64,000 nucleotides of DNA, from the NCBI GenBank assembly GCA_944321085.1, contig CALUJY010000013.1:1-64000 (forward strand), written 5' to 3'. Source of the DNA: an uncultured Barnesiella sp. (GTDB lineage: Bacteria > Bacteroidota > Bacteroidia > Bacteroidales > Barnesiellaceae_A). Below the pieces are notes generated by a model that was not told where the DNA came from, made no database searches, and worked only from the letters and a program-made list of their open reading frames with translations. This document shows positions 1 to 9,079 of this stretch, piece by piece (the stretch's first letter is position 1; every line of letters starts with the position of its first letter). A program made the translations under genes and the position numbers.

Positions 1-7
1 GTTTCTG

Positions 8-38
8 CAAATATAAGCATTTTATCCGCTTATGCAAC
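8..38 (-). promoter_or_regulatory. Outward-facing Bacteroidota promoter at left edge
   Basis: On the minus strand a TATATTTG -7 box (8-15) lies 19 bp from a TTG-type -33 element (35-38). It would transcribe leftward out of the window. It sits just beyond the abrupt end of the first barrel gene, so it probably drives a gene on the far side of an insertion or rearrangement junction. Confidence 0.6.
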
Positions 39-57
39 TTATAATCAGGGATTTAAT

Positions 58-1974
58 TTATAGAAGTCCCCTATAATATAAATCTAACGAATATTTGTTG
101 TAGTTGCCGAAGTTTTCACTTGTGCGGTATATGGTTTGCCCGTCGGAACCTATTGAATCGTATGAAGCGACAGGATTGATTTGCCATGTTCCCGATAGGC
201 TGATGGTGAAGTCGTTCCATAGTGTTTGTTGCAGTTGCAGACGGTGGTTATAGGGGGCTTTTAAGTAAGGATTGCCCACATAAAAGCTGTAAGTGCCTGT
301 ACGTTCAGGTGTTGGATTGAGGCTTTTCCCTAACGGGTATCTCGAATAGGGTGAGTATGTGAGTGTCAGGCGGTGCCCTTTGCGGCTGTCGAAATTATAT
401 TGCATGGCTGCAAAAGGGAATACGCCGGTAGAACGGAAGTGTGTGTCGGGGTCGTCGGTCGAGAAGTTGTGACGAGTATCGATATGCTCGATACCTACTC
501 CTGCTTCATAGTAAAAGTTTTCATCGAATAACACTCCCGATAGTTTTACGTATGCCGAATAGAGATTTTCTGTGTATTTATAAGGTGATATTGTGCTGTT
601 TACTGGTGTATTATCTGTTTGTAGTAGTTCGTAATAGATGTTTTCGCGATTTGTGTTCAGGTATTTTAGACCGGCGCCCAATGCCATCTTGTTGGCAAAT
701 CGTTTCAGAAACTGTATTTGTGGATATATTACGGCTTGATTGATGGGATTATCGGTATAAATATTCTGTACGGCGCCGCCGGCAAATATACTGTTCATCG
801 ACGTCTTTGTATGTTGTACGGCATTCAGATATTGCAAGTCGGCTTTCAGAAAGGAACCTCGTTCGTCGATATTCCATTGATAGAATACATACCCCATATA
901 TTCTCTATAAAAATCATTCGTACTCATATCGATGCTCTCAGGGAAAAGCAGTCGCGATGTATTTTCGGTATATACGGTATGATTTCGGTTGTTACCGGTG
1001 GGGCGCCAATAGAAGTTGAAACGTCCTCCTATTTTATGGTGCTTGTTTATATTATATGTAAGTGTCTGGTAAATAACGTAGTTGTGGGTGTGTTGCCATG
1101 GCTCTATCTCATTGGTGAGTTTTACGTGGCTTCCATCATTGTACGTATATGTACTTCTTTTTTCATAAGGGTGTCTCATGTAGTCGTTGTAGGAGAAAGA
1201 GGTAACCGATTCTACTTTCCCTAACTTCGCCATGACATATAAGTAAGGATACGAACAAATAGATTGCTTTGCCATTTCCTCTGCTGCTGTTATGTTTACA
1301 ATGGCTCCGTTATCCAGCTTTTTTTTCAGTTTTATGCGTAGCACGCTGCCCTCAGTGGTAGCTCCATATTCTATTCCAGCAATGGGAATGAGTTCGAAGC
1401 TCTCAACATCTTCGGCACGCATCGACTGCATCATGGCGGTGGCAATATCCGATGGAACTTCCTGGTCGTCGATGTATATTTTCGAGACAGCGCGGCCGTA
1501 GATGGTCAATCCGTACATGCCGGGCAGCTTGTAGAGCATATCGTAGGCCGACGAGTTGCGGGCGATGGGGTTTCCCTGCATGGAGATGGTGATGCTGTTG
1601 GGCGCGTGTTTCACGAAGTGAGCCGTTACGGTAACTTCTTGGGTGAGCAGGGTATCGGTTTGCATCACGATGGTATCTAAGCGGGTGTCTTGCGAGAGTG
1701 TTACGTCGCGCCATGCGGTTTTCATCCCTATGAAAGAAGCGCGCAGGCGGTATGATCCGCAGTCGGCCTGCAGGGAGTATAGTCCCTTCTCGTTGCTGCT
1801 TGTGCCTGCGACGGGTACGGAGTCGTTTCCTGCGGCGAAGATCACGACCGAAGCACCGGGCAGCGGAATGTTCCCGGCAGATGCGATGACCCCCTGCAGG
1901 GTGTAAGCCTGAGCGGCCGATACTGCGGCGATGTAAATGGCTAAGGCAGTGATGAAACTTGTAATGCGGTTCAT
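58..1974 (-). CDS. Outer-membrane beta-barrel family protein, C-terminally truncated
   Basis: The protein is 638 aa. It has a signal peptide (about residues 1-23, ending AAQA), a CarboxypepD_reg-like beta-sandwich (about 24-105), a plug-like segment, then barrel strands, as in the OMP_b-brl_3 type of TonB-receptor-like barrels. It is closely related to the next gene upstream (2023-4377), which starts only 48 bp away and is probably cotranscribed. Alignment by eye holds up to the residues SLDLYY. The frame then ends after four unrelated residues, whereas the paralogue continues for more than 130 aa. The last barrel strands and the C-terminal outer-membrane signal are therefore missing, so the product is probably not assembled. 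I read it as a truncated pseudogene-like copy. The substrate is unknown. Confidence 0.8.
   Translation of the reverse strand: MNRITSFITALAIYIAAVSAAQAYTLQGVIASAGNIPLPGASVVIFAAGNDSVPVAGTSSNEKGLYSLQADCGSYRLRASFIGMKTAWRDVTLSQDTRLDTIVMQTDTLLTQEVTVTAHFVKHAPNSITISMQGNPIARNSSAYDMLYKLPGMYGLTIYGRAVSKIYIDDQEVPSDIATAMMQSMRAEDVESFELIPIAGIEYGATTEGSVLRIKLKKKLDNGAIVNITAAEEMAKQSICSYPYLYVMAKLGKVESVTSFSYNDYMRHPYEKRSTYTYNDGSHVKLTNEIEPWQHTHNYVIYQTLTYNINKHHKIGGRFNFYWRPTGNNRNHTVYTENTSRLLFPESIDMSTNDFYREYMGYVFYQWNIDERGSFLKADLQYLNAVQHTKTSMNSIFAGGAVQNIYTDNPINQAVIYPQIQFLKRFANKMALGAGLKYLNTNRENIYYELLQTDNTPVNSTISPYKYTENLYSAYVKLSGVLFDENFYYEAGVGIEHIDTRHNFSTDDPDTHFRSTGVFPFAAMQYNFDSRKGHRLTLTYSPYSRYPLGKSLNPTPERTGTYSFYVGNPYLKAPYNHRLQLQQTLWNDFTISLSGTWQINPVASYDSIGSDGQTIYRTSENFGNYNKYSLDLYYRGLL
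1606..1752. repeat. Near-identical tract shared with 4021-4167
   Basis: This 147-nt stretch matches 4021-4167 with only two differences (1714 and 1726). It contains a perfect 108-nt run at 1606-1713. It encodes the end of the CarboxypepD_reg-like domain in both paralogues. Flanking sequence is less similar, which suggests recent duplication or gene conversion. Confidence 0.85.
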
Positions 1975-2022
1975 ATCGGTATTCTTTGAATGTTAAAGCA
2001 ACGGTCTCGGAGTAACGGCTGG

Positions 2023-4377
2023 TTAGTATCTGGTTCTTTCATCGGGGAGATTGTCGGTCTGCACCTTGCGTACCCTGATGTCTTTCTTGCCGATGTTGAA
2101 GGTATATCGGATGGAAATCTGACAAAAGATCATATTGGCGTTGCTGTGAGTCGTAACGAAGTAATTGTCGTAATAAGTGCGCGATATTCTGTCGCCGCCT
2201 TGCAGATTCCGAATAGAGGCGTTTATGACAAGGCTGTTATTGAAGAAGCTTTTATTCACCCCGCAGTAAACTTCGACAAACGGGTATTGTACGGTATTGT
2301 ATCTGCGGTATTCGCCCATGAAGTTTGCACCGCCATATATTTGCCAATTTTGGGGCAGGTAGAAGTATATCCATGCCGAGGCATCGCCGCTCCAATAGGT
2401 GCGCCTGCCGTACTGGCGGGAGTTTTCGTAGTTGCAGTAAACTTTCGCCATGGCATTTAGCCAAAGCCAATTGAGCACCCGCTTGTTGTAGTACAGGCTG
2501 AGAGAATAGTTGTTGTAGCTGCCAAAATTTTCGCGGCTACGGTATCTTGTCTGTCCGTCGGCTCCGATGGAGTCTCGCATGGCAATGGGATTGATCTGCC
2601 ATGTGCCGGATAGGTTTATCGTGAAAGCGTTCCACAAAGTCTGTCTGATTTGCAGGCGGTGGTTGTATGGAGCCTTGAGGTTGGGGTTGCCTCTGAAATA
2701 GCTGAAAGTGCCGGTTCTCGTCCAATTGGGGTCGAGGCTGTATCCGGTGGGGTAACTGGTGTAGGGTGCGTATGATAAAGACAGGAAATGTCCTTTGCGG
2801 CTGTCGATGTTGTATTGTAATGCTGCAGAGGGAAAGAGACCGGTGGAGCGGAACCGGGTAGTGGGATTTTCGTCAGAAAACATGTGCCGGGTGTCGATGT
2901 GCTCGACGTTTACCCCCAACTGATAATTGAGCCGATTGGAAAAAAGATTGCCTGACCATTGCGCGTAGGCCGAATAGAGATTTTCGTCGTAGTCGTAAGG
3001 CCGTGTATCGGTTTTTTCCGGCCCGGAGTTTTCGGCGGTGGTTTCTGTCTGGAAGAGATTGCCTGTAGTGTGCAGGTATTTGGCGCCTATCAATAGAGAC
3101 ATGCCATTGGCAAAGTTTTTCCTGAAAATGATTTGCGGATAGAGTACGGCATGAGAAAGAGGCAAGTCGGTGCCTATTGTCTGTGTAGAACCGTCAGAGA
3201 AAGTGTTGAATATCTCGCTCCAATCGCGTTGAGTTGCGGTATAATATTGAATATTGGCCTGCAGGAACGAGCCTCGGTTATCGAAGTTCCATTGATAGAA
3301 AGCGTAGGCTTTGTAGTGGCGGTAGTAGAGATCGCTATAACGGTGCGATTTCAATGGAAACGTCAGGCCGGATGAGTTGTCGTAATAGTCGGTGTAGCTT
3401 TCGGCCTGTCCGTTGGGACGCCAAGTGAAATCGAAGCGTATTCCCATCTTGTGTTTGCTGTTGAGATTGTAAGTGACCGACTGTGACAGCATGGTGTAGT
3501 CGGTTACTTTCCCAGTGCTGTGAGTGATTTTTTCTTTCAGATGCGAGCCGTTGTTGTAGGTGTATATATTGAGATTTTCTATAGGTTTGCTACGTATGTT
3601 GCTGTAACCGAAAGAGGTGACTGCCTCGACTTTTCCGAGCTTTGTCATAGCATATATTTTGGGGTATAGGCTGACGGATTGTCTGGCTATTTCTGTGGCG
3701 GCAGAGACAGAGATTATGGAGCCGTTTTCCCGTTTTTTCTTCAGTCTGATGCGCAGGACGCTTCCCTCGGTTGTGGCGCCGTATTCGACACCTGCAATGG
3801 GGATAAGTTCGAAACTCTCCACATCTTCGGCACGCATGGATTGTAGCATGGATGTTGCTATATCAGACGCCACTTCCTGGTCGTCGATGTAAATTTTCGA
3901 GACTGCCCGGCCATAGATGGAGAGGCCGTATGTGCCGGGGAGCTTGTATAGCATGTCGTAGGCCGATGAGTTGCGTGCGAGGGGATTTCCCTGCATGGCA
4001 ATGGTGATGCTGTTGGGCTCGTGTTTCACGAAGTGAGCCGTTACGGTAACTTCTTGGGTGAGCAGGGTATCGGTTTGCATCACGATGGTATCTAAGCGGG
4101 TGTCTTGCGAGAGTGTTACGTCGCGCCACGCGGTTTTCATTCCTATGAAAGAAGCGCGCAGGCGGTAAGTGCCTCCGTCGGCTTGCAGCAGATAGGCCCC
4201 CTGTTCGTTGCAGCTTGTCCCGGCTACGGGTACGCTGTCGTTGTCTGTGGTAAAGAGTACTACCGAAGCGCCCGGCATGCGGCTTTGGTCGGTTGTAACA
4301 ACGGTGCCTTGCAGGGTGTAGGCCGATGCGGGGAGTGCAGAGGCAAGGATTGCGAGGAGAAGGATGCGGCGTATCAT
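2023..4377 (-). CDS. Outer-membrane beta-barrel family protein (full length)
   Basis: The protein is 784 aa. Residues 1-19 form a signal peptide ending PASA. A CarboxypepD_reg-like domain follows (about 20-105, starting YTLQGTVV), then a short plug-like domain carrying the IYIDDQEV and VESFELIPIAG segments, then a long aromatic-rich barrel to the C-terminus. The family resembles TonB-dependent receptors but lacks a recognisable TonB box, and no SusD-like partner lies nearby. Its role, probably uptake or surface binding, is inferred from the fold only. It is the upstream member of a two-gene unit with the truncated paralogue. A third paralogue lies at 4962-7304. Confidence 0.85.
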   Translation of the reverse strand: MIRRILLLAILASALPASAYTLQGTVVTTDQSRMPGASVVLFTTDNDSVPVAGTSCNEQGAYLLQADGGTYRLRASFIGMKTAWRDVTLSQDTRLDTIVMQTDTLLTQEVTVTAHFVKHEPNSITIAMQGNPLARNSSAYDMLYKLPGTYGLSIYGRAVSKIYIDDQEVASDIATSMLQSMRAEDVESFELIPIAGVEYGATTEGSVLRIRLKKKRENGSIISVSAATEIARQSVSLYPKIYAMTKLGKVEAVTSFGYSNIRSKPIENLNIYTYNNGSHLKEKITHSTGKVTDYTMLSQSVTYNLNSKHKMGIRFDFTWRPNGQAESYTDYYDNSSGLTFPLKSHRYSDLYYRHYKAYAFYQWNFDNRGSFLQANIQYYTATQRDWSEIFNTFSDGSTQTIGTDLPLSHAVLYPQIIFRKNFANGMSLLIGAKYLHTTGNLFQTETTAENSGPEKTDTRPYDYDENLYSAYAQWSGNLFSNRLNYQLGVNVEHIDTRHMFSDENPTTRFRSTGLFPSAALQYNIDSRKGHFLSLSYAPYTSYPTGYSLDPNWTRTGTFSYFRGNPNLKAPYNHRLQIRQTLWNAFTINLSGTWQINPIAMRDSIGADGQTRYRSRENFGSYNNYSLSLYYNKRVLNWLWLNAMAKVYCNYENSRQYGRRTYWSGDASAWIYFYLPQNWQIYGGANFMGEYRRYNTVQYPFVEVYCGVNKSFFNNSLVINASIRNLQGGDRISRTYYDNYFVTTHSNANMIFCQISIRYTFNIGKKDIRVRKVQTDNLPDERTRY
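4021..4167. repeat. Second copy of the 147-nt near-identical tract
   Basis: This is the partner of 1606-1752, at a constant offset of 2415 nt and in the same orientation, within the equivalent codons of the paralogous barrel gene. Confidence 0.85.
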
Positions 4378-4961
4378 GGTTATCTGTTTTTCGTGGATAA
4401 TAAAGGTCTATATCTGCAAGACAAAAAAGCTGGCAATTTGTGACATGAAAATCGTATTATTTTACGAAAAATATATGTTTTTTATAAATAATAACAAATA
4501 ACAGACGTTTTAGATTTACCGCACGAGGTATTGTGATTATTCTATATGCACTTTACGAGCGATACGAGTGAAAACACTTGAACGGGATAGGGATGCTTTT
4601 AATGAGTGGGATGCTTATCGGAAATAGTGTTGTATATGACGTGGCCTTGCGTGCCGTTGGATGTAATGCAGGTGTATTTCATGGTTGTGGGATTTTTATA
4701 CCTTCTTATTGCGAAACTAAACAAAGCTTTTGTTAAAAGCAAATATTATTGGAATATTTTTATTCGTAAGTGATAAAATGGAAAATTTATTGCATTGTTA
4801 AATAACAATTTTTGCCGGGGATATGTTGGGGAGAGGCGTGTGTGGCAAAGAAGGGCGTGCCGATTTGGGAGATTGGAGAAGTTGCCGCTATGGGCGATTG
4901 CTGGGCTTGTCGTGACGCTCAGCCATGAACCGAGCGTCACGACAAGGTAGAGGTAACAGAA
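4378..4961. other. Intergenic stretch without a convincing gene
   Basis: These 584 bp are AT-rich and separate barrel genes 2 and 3. I see no ORF with family resemblance. The only clear structure is the hairpin at 4906-4946. No well-matched promoter for the 2023-4377 gene was found. Confidence 0.6.
4906..4946 (-). terminator. Perfect 15-bp hairpin after barrel gene 3
   Basis: A 15-bp perfect stem (4906-4920 with 4932-4946) and an 11-nt loop lie 15 nt past the stop codon at 4962. No U-tract follows on the minus strand. It may act as a 3' end-stabilising hairpin rather than a classical intrinsic terminator. Confidence 0.55.
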
Positions 4962-7304
4962 TTACATGGCGCGAAGGTGGGCGTTGCCGTCGGTTACTTT
5001 GTTGACTTTTATCTCTTTATTGCCGAAGCCGAAACGGTAGATGATGTTGAGCCCGAAGCTGCGCCGGTTGTCGTCGTTGATTTCTTGCAAAGTATAGTGG
5101 TTGAGATAGGTAGTGCTGCTGTCGGTGAAGTCGGTGATGAAGTCGGTGGCCTCTAATCGTAGGGAGAGCTTGTTGTTGAAGAAACTTTTACCTATGGATG
5201 CCGATACGCCATAGCCGCTGCCGTAGAGTGTGTAGAGGGTGCGGTGACTGCTGCGATAGCTTGCATAGAGGTTAGCTGTCCATCCGTTGCCCCACTGGAA
5301 TGTGTTGGAGAGTTGTAGATCTCCGGCTATGTGGCGTGAGATGCCCATGGCGTGTGAGTCGTAACGTTGATATATGAGGTTGGCCTCGGCATTGATATGC
5401 CAAAATGGGAATAGAGGGCGGTTGTAGCGGAGGGTGACAGTGTATCGAGCTGCTTGGCCGTAGTTGTCGTGGCTGTATATGATGCTGCGTCGGCCGTTGC
5501 CGATAGTGATGGTGTTGTCTAAGGCTTGGGGTTGCCAGCTGGCAGCGAGGCTGACGGAGAGGTCGCCGAAGAGTTGTTGTTGTAATTGCAGTGTGTAGTC
5601 GTATGAGGTGCGTAGGTGAGGGTTGCCTGTGTAATAGGAGTATTCGCCTATCTTGCGAGTGACGGGTGTGCGCATGGCAGGCATGGGTATTGTAGGAGTG
5701 CTGGTGAATGTAAGAGTGGTGGCAAAGCCTTTGTCGCGGTTCTCCTCGAAATGGAGTTGTGCCATAGGGGCAATGATGAAGTCGTTATAAATGAAACTGT
5801 TGTGCGCCATTCCGTAGTAGCTGCTGCCATGTATGTATTGCATGGTGAGGGCTGCGGCGAAGTGCAGACGGCGGTATTGGCCTGAAAAATGGGCGTGAAT
5901 GGATGCGAGGTGTTCTTTGCTGTGTATGGGGTTGTTATCGTCCGGGAGGTTTGACTCGTATTGTATGTGGTCGTTGTTTTTGCGAGTGTAGATGTATTGA
6001 ATTCCTGTATGAAGCATCATGTTACGGGGTAGGGCTATGACTGCATCGATGGCGGGGTTGATGGCGTCGCTCCGGTTGTCGCAGCGATAGGCAAATAGGT
6101 GTAGGCTGTCGGTATAGAAGGCCTGTTGCTCTTTGCGACGGGTGTGGTCGTAACGGAAGTAATGAAGAGAGGCTTCGATTAGCGAGCCTTTACGGTCGAA
6201 GAGGTGGCGATATGATGCGTAAGCACTGTAATTGTGCTGTGTCTGTAACCAATCGGTACGGGAGGAGTCGGGGTATAGGATAGTTGTATTGTTGAACGTT
6301 TGTTTGCTCTCTTCCCATTTCTTGTCATGGGGTTGCAGTTGTGCGTTGAAGTTGGCTCGCAGACTGTTTACGGAGTCTATCTGATAGATGAACGATTGGT
6401 TTATCAGAATGTCGTTGCTCCAATGGCTGCTGTTGCAAGTGTTTTGCCGCGAGGTGCCGTCGGAGTAGTTGCGGGAAAGGTTGCGTTGCAGTTGATCGGT
6501 GCCGATGGGATTCTCGGATAAGTCGAAGGTAGTGAAAGTGAGTAGGTCTTTATAGCGTGCTGCTATATTGAGAGAAATATCGTGTGAGAACGGTATGCCG
6601 AAGTCGAATGATGGGGTATATCCTGTCGAGATGAGGATGCCATCCTTTTCGGGCGTTCGCATGGTGAGGTATAAGGCTCCTTGTCCCATGTTGTCGTGTT
6701 GGACATCGGCAGGCATGATTTCGATACTTTCTACGAGGTCTATGTCGATAGTTTGTAGCAGAGTTTCTATTTTATCTTTGGGAAGCAGTTGTTCTGTTCC
6801 GTTGATGTAGAGCCGGGAAATCTCTTTCCCATAGATGGTAAGTCCCCATGTGCCGGGGATTTTATAGAGCATCTGCATGGGGGTGGAGTTTTGGGCGAAA
6901 GGATTGCCGGGAATGGTTACCACGATGTTGCCATTATCGCGGTATCCGATGTAGCAGGCCGTGACGGTTATTTCGGGCGTGTAGTGGTTGTCGGGGGTCA
7001 TGTAAATGGTGTCGATGGCCGTGTCGGTTGTAAGGTTTATGTGTTGCCACACCGTGTTTTTCCCAATGTATGAGGCTCGTAGCTTGTATTGCCCTGCTGT
7101 GGCTCGCAAGGTGTAATGGCCGGATGCATTGCTGCCTACGCCGGTGATGGGGATGGTGTCGTTGTCTGCGGCGTAGAGAATAACCGAGCAGCCTGTAAGG
7201 GGCTGTTTGTCGGGGGTGGCTATGCACCCTTTGAGGGTGTAATCGTGAGCAAAGGAAAGGAAAGGGAGCAGCAATACTCCTATAATGGCGAATGCTTTGA
7301 CCAT
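4962..7304 (-). CDS. Outer-membrane beta-barrel family protein, third paralogue
   Basis: From the ATG at 7304 the protein is 780 aa and opens with a clean signal peptide (MVKAFAIIGVLL...LSFA). The frame stays open upstream to 7385, but those 27 residues are basic and would bury the signal peptide, so the internal start is preferred. A CarboxypepD_reg-like domain (YTLKGCIA..., about 22-105) precedes a plug-like segment (IYGKEISRLYING) and a barrel ending in aromatic and charged strands. It is more diverged than the other two paralogues. A promoter at 7490-7520 and a 5' hairpin at 7436-7479 precede it, so it is likely transcribed on its own. The ligand is unknown. Confidence 0.83.
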   Translation of the reverse strand: MVKAFAIIGVLLLPFLSFAHDYTLKGCIATPDKQPLTGCSVILYAADNDTIPITGVGSNASGHYTLRATAGQYKLRASYIGKNTVWQHINLTTDTAIDTIYMTPDNHYTPEITVTACYIGYRDNGNIVVTIPGNPFAQNSTPMQMLYKIPGTWGLTIYGKEISRLYINGTEQLLPKDKIETLLQTIDIDLVESIEIMPADVQHDNMGQGALYLTMRTPEKDGILISTGYTPSFDFGIPFSHDISLNIAARYKDLLTFTTFDLSENPIGTDQLQRNLSRNYSDGTSRQNTCNSSHWSNDILINQSFIYQIDSVNSLRANFNAQLQPHDKKWEESKQTFNNTTILYPDSSRTDWLQTQHNYSAYASYRHLFDRKGSLIEASLHYFRYDHTRRKEQQAFYTDSLHLFAYRCDNRSDAINPAIDAVIALPRNMMLHTGIQYIYTRKNNDHIQYESNLPDDNNPIHSKEHLASIHAHFSGQYRRLHFAAALTMQYIHGSSYYGMAHNSFIYNDFIIAPMAQLHFEENRDKGFATTLTFTSTPTIPMPAMRTPVTRKIGEYSYYTGNPHLRTSYDYTLQLQQQLFGDLSVSLAASWQPQALDNTITIGNGRRSIIYSHDNYGQAARYTVTLRYNRPLFPFWHINAEANLIYQRYDSHAMGISRHIAGDLQLSNTFQWGNGWTANLYASYRSSHRTLYTLYGSGYGVSASIGKSFFNNKLSLRLEATDFITDFTDSSTTYLNHYTLQEINDDNRRSFGLNIIYRFGFGNKEIKVNKVTDGNAHLRAM

Positions 7305-7435
7305 GTCGCTTTTTGTGGCGAGGTTGAATAACCTGCTATACCGTCGTGGACGGTAAGTGTGGCGGATAGCTGGTGTGTGGCGCATAGCGTCGAGTTAAGA
7401 TTGTAATAGCTGCCTTGTCACGGAGGCAGAGAGGT

Positions 7436-7479
7436 AACATCATCTGCTGCCTTGCTTGTGGCGGGACAGCAGATGTGTT
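7436..7479 (-). promoter_or_regulatory. Stem-loop at the 5' end of the barrel-3 leader
   Basis: CATCTGCTG (7441-7449) pairs with CAGCAGATG (7467-7475), and a further four pairs form beyond a one-base bulge. It begins within a few bases of the start site expected from the promoter at 7490-7520. It could protect the 5' end of the mRNA or terminate the upstream gene. Confidence 0.45.
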
Positions 7480-7489
7480 GTTTCGTGTG

Positions 7490-7520
7490 CAAATGTAAAA
7501 AATGTTTTTGAAAATGCAAG
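7490..7520 (-). promoter_or_regulatory. Promoter for barrel gene 3
   Basis: The minus strand shows a TACATTTG -7 box (7490-7497) and a CTTG -33-like element (7517-7520) with 19 bp between. It fits the Bacteroidota consensus and predicts a leader of about 180 nt. Confidence 0.55.
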
Positions 7521-7612
7521 TAGATATAATATAGAACCGGATTGGTATGAGATGCTGTGTATTTGGAGTGTGAATATAGTAACTCTTCGTTTGTATTGAT
7601 GAGAAACGTTTG

Positions 7613-8581
7613 TTAATCGGTCTCTTGTAGTAATTGGTCTATCTCATACTGGAAGTGGCAACGAGTGATTTTAAGGCCGGTGTCGATAGGTTCTCGGTAA
7701 TCTTCGTTGACGATAAAAAGATGAACGTTGGGATGATTGCGTATGATGGAGAGTGTCGAAGGAGGATTGAAATAGTCGTCTATGCGATATAACAAAGAGG
7801 TTTTTTCCTTTCCGAAGATGGGAATGAGCAGGCGCGGTGTTTCCATAAGGAGGCGTATGGAGGCGGAAATGTGTTGTCGTCCCGTAGTGCGGTTTTTACG
7901 AGCAAAATAGGGCGTTCCCATAGGTGGGTCAAAAAGCATTAGTTCGATGTCATTGCCGATAGATAAAAGAGAAAAGGCCTCGATGTCTTCGTTGTGGAAG
8001 CTGCGTATTTTGGCTGCATAGCCTTTCTCGTCAACATCGAGAATAGCGCAATGGAAGTATGACTCGAAAGGTGTCGTCGTTTCGTCGGGATAGAGCGCCG
8101 GGTCGTAGCAGATGCCTCGTGTGCGGCATAAAGTGCCGGCATATCGGGTCGCTTCTTCGTCGGGATTGTTGTCTCCGTGTATGGGATGGATGTGCCGCAG
8201 GTCGATGTCGAGTTTGTTGAAAAAGAGGTCGCGCATAGAGCCGAAGCAGCTGTCGGGATGGTCGGAGGGGACGCACTCTTCTTCTGTCCAATAATAGTGG
8301 AGTTTGTGCCACAGCTCGCAGTTGGCATACTCTTCGCTCCATAGTTTTGCCAACTGTTTGCCTGTTTCACCGCCGGGAAGGGCTAATAGTGGAGGCGGAA
8401 AGAGGCGTTGCTTTCGCGGTTTATTGTTTTGTACCGATGAAAGGTCGTATCTGCGGCGTAGTTTGGAGTAGCCCACGGTATCGGCATCTACGAAACGAGT
8501 GGAGTTGAAGTGCTTGAATAGTTGTTCGGTGAGCCCTACGAGGCATTTGTGTTGTGTGTTGTAAAAGTGTGTTCTTATCAT
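7613..8581 (-). CDS. 6-phosphogluconolactonase/glucosamine-6-P isomerase-like protein, divergent active site
   Basis: The protein is 322 aa of the sugar-phosphate isomerase/lactonase superfamily. Residues 68-75 (LPGGETGK) correspond to the phosphate-binding loop, and residues 98-114 contain the family segment WTEEECVPSDHPDS. In true 6-phosphogluconolactonases a GxDGHxASLFP motif supplies the catalytic histidine. The matching place here (about 181-192, LDVDEKGYAAKI) has lost that His and most glycines. The fold assignment is fairly secure, but catalysis is doubtful. It may be a relative with another sugar-phosphate substrate or a sensor role. It stands alone behind a long leader (see 8690-8721 and 8846-8878). 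Confidence 0.7.
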   Translation of the reverse strand: MIRTHFYNTQHKCLVGLTEQLFKHFNSTRFVDADTVGYSKLRRRYDLSSVQNNKPRKQRLFPPPLLALPGGETGKQLAKLWSEEYANCELWHKLHYYWTEEECVPSDHPDSCFGSMRDLFFNKLDIDLRHIHPIHGDNNPDEEATRYAGTLCRTRGICYDPALYPDETTTPFESYFHCAILDVDEKGYAAKIRSFHNEDIEAFSLLSIGNDIELMLFDPPMGTPYFARKNRTTGRQHISASIRLLMETPRLLIPIFGKEKTSLLYRIDDYFNPPSTLSIIRNHPNVHLFIVNEDYREPIDTGLKITRCHFQYEIDQLLQETD

Positions 8582-8689
8582 CTCTTTCAGATTGAGTTGC
8601 TCCTGTTAAGTTGGGGCTATCAAATAAATAACACATCATACCTTGTGATTGTTCCATCGGGTGGTTGAAAATAACGGTGATGCGGAAAC

Positions 8690-8721
8690 AAACGGGTCGT
8701 ACCGACCGGTATGACCCGTTT
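8690..8721 (-). promoter_or_regulatory. Long hairpin in the leader of the lactonase-like gene
   Basis: AAACGGGTCGTACCG pairs with CGGTATGACCCGTTT across a two-base centre, with a single G-T pair. On the minus strand it is followed by TTTGTTT. It could be an attenuator in the 258-nt leader of 7613-8581, or the end of a short separate RNA starting near 8839. Confidence 0.45.
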
Positions 8722-8845
8722 ATCAACTTTACAATCATATAACCTAATATTTCAACTGCTGTGAGTTGTGGTGAGCCTTTCGTCGCATCGCGCGGGGATG
8801 GCCTGCACCTTGTTACAGCCTGAGCTGTTGTGATGTTAACCGATG

Positions 8846-8878
8846 CAAAGATAAGGTGTTGCCATTGCTGTGTGCAAT
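8846..8878 (-). promoter_or_regulatory. Promoter upstream of lactonase-like gene or small RNA
   Basis: The minus strand carries a TATCTTTG -7 box (8846-8853) and an ATTG -33 element (8875-8878) with a 21-bp spacer. It predicts a transcript starting near 8839, about 258 nt ahead of the start codon at 8581. The rest of 8582-9079 holds no convincing gene. Confidence 0.6.
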
Positions 8879-9079
8879 AACATGATAAGGTGATTTTGAC
8901 AGTTGCTGCTACCTATTTATGGGTATTTTAGTGTGAAAATATTTTAGTTACAGTGATATGTTTTTGTAAATACCTGTTTTTATATCCTGCAAAAGCGGAA
9001 TATGATGGGACTATATGATGCCTTTTGGTAGAAAATGTGTAATTTCGCCGTTCGAAAAGTTATAGTTTGCAAGAACGTT

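Noticed and set aside
4746..4940. A 64-codon minus-strand frame downstream of barrel gene 3
   Set aside because: It begins inside the hairpin at 4906-4946, lies in AT-rich DNA and has no protein-like composition.
8421..8738. A 105-codon frame starting in the leader of the lactonase-like gene
   Set aside because: It runs through the leader hairpin and overlaps 160 nt of the real gene in another frame. It has no recognisable domain.
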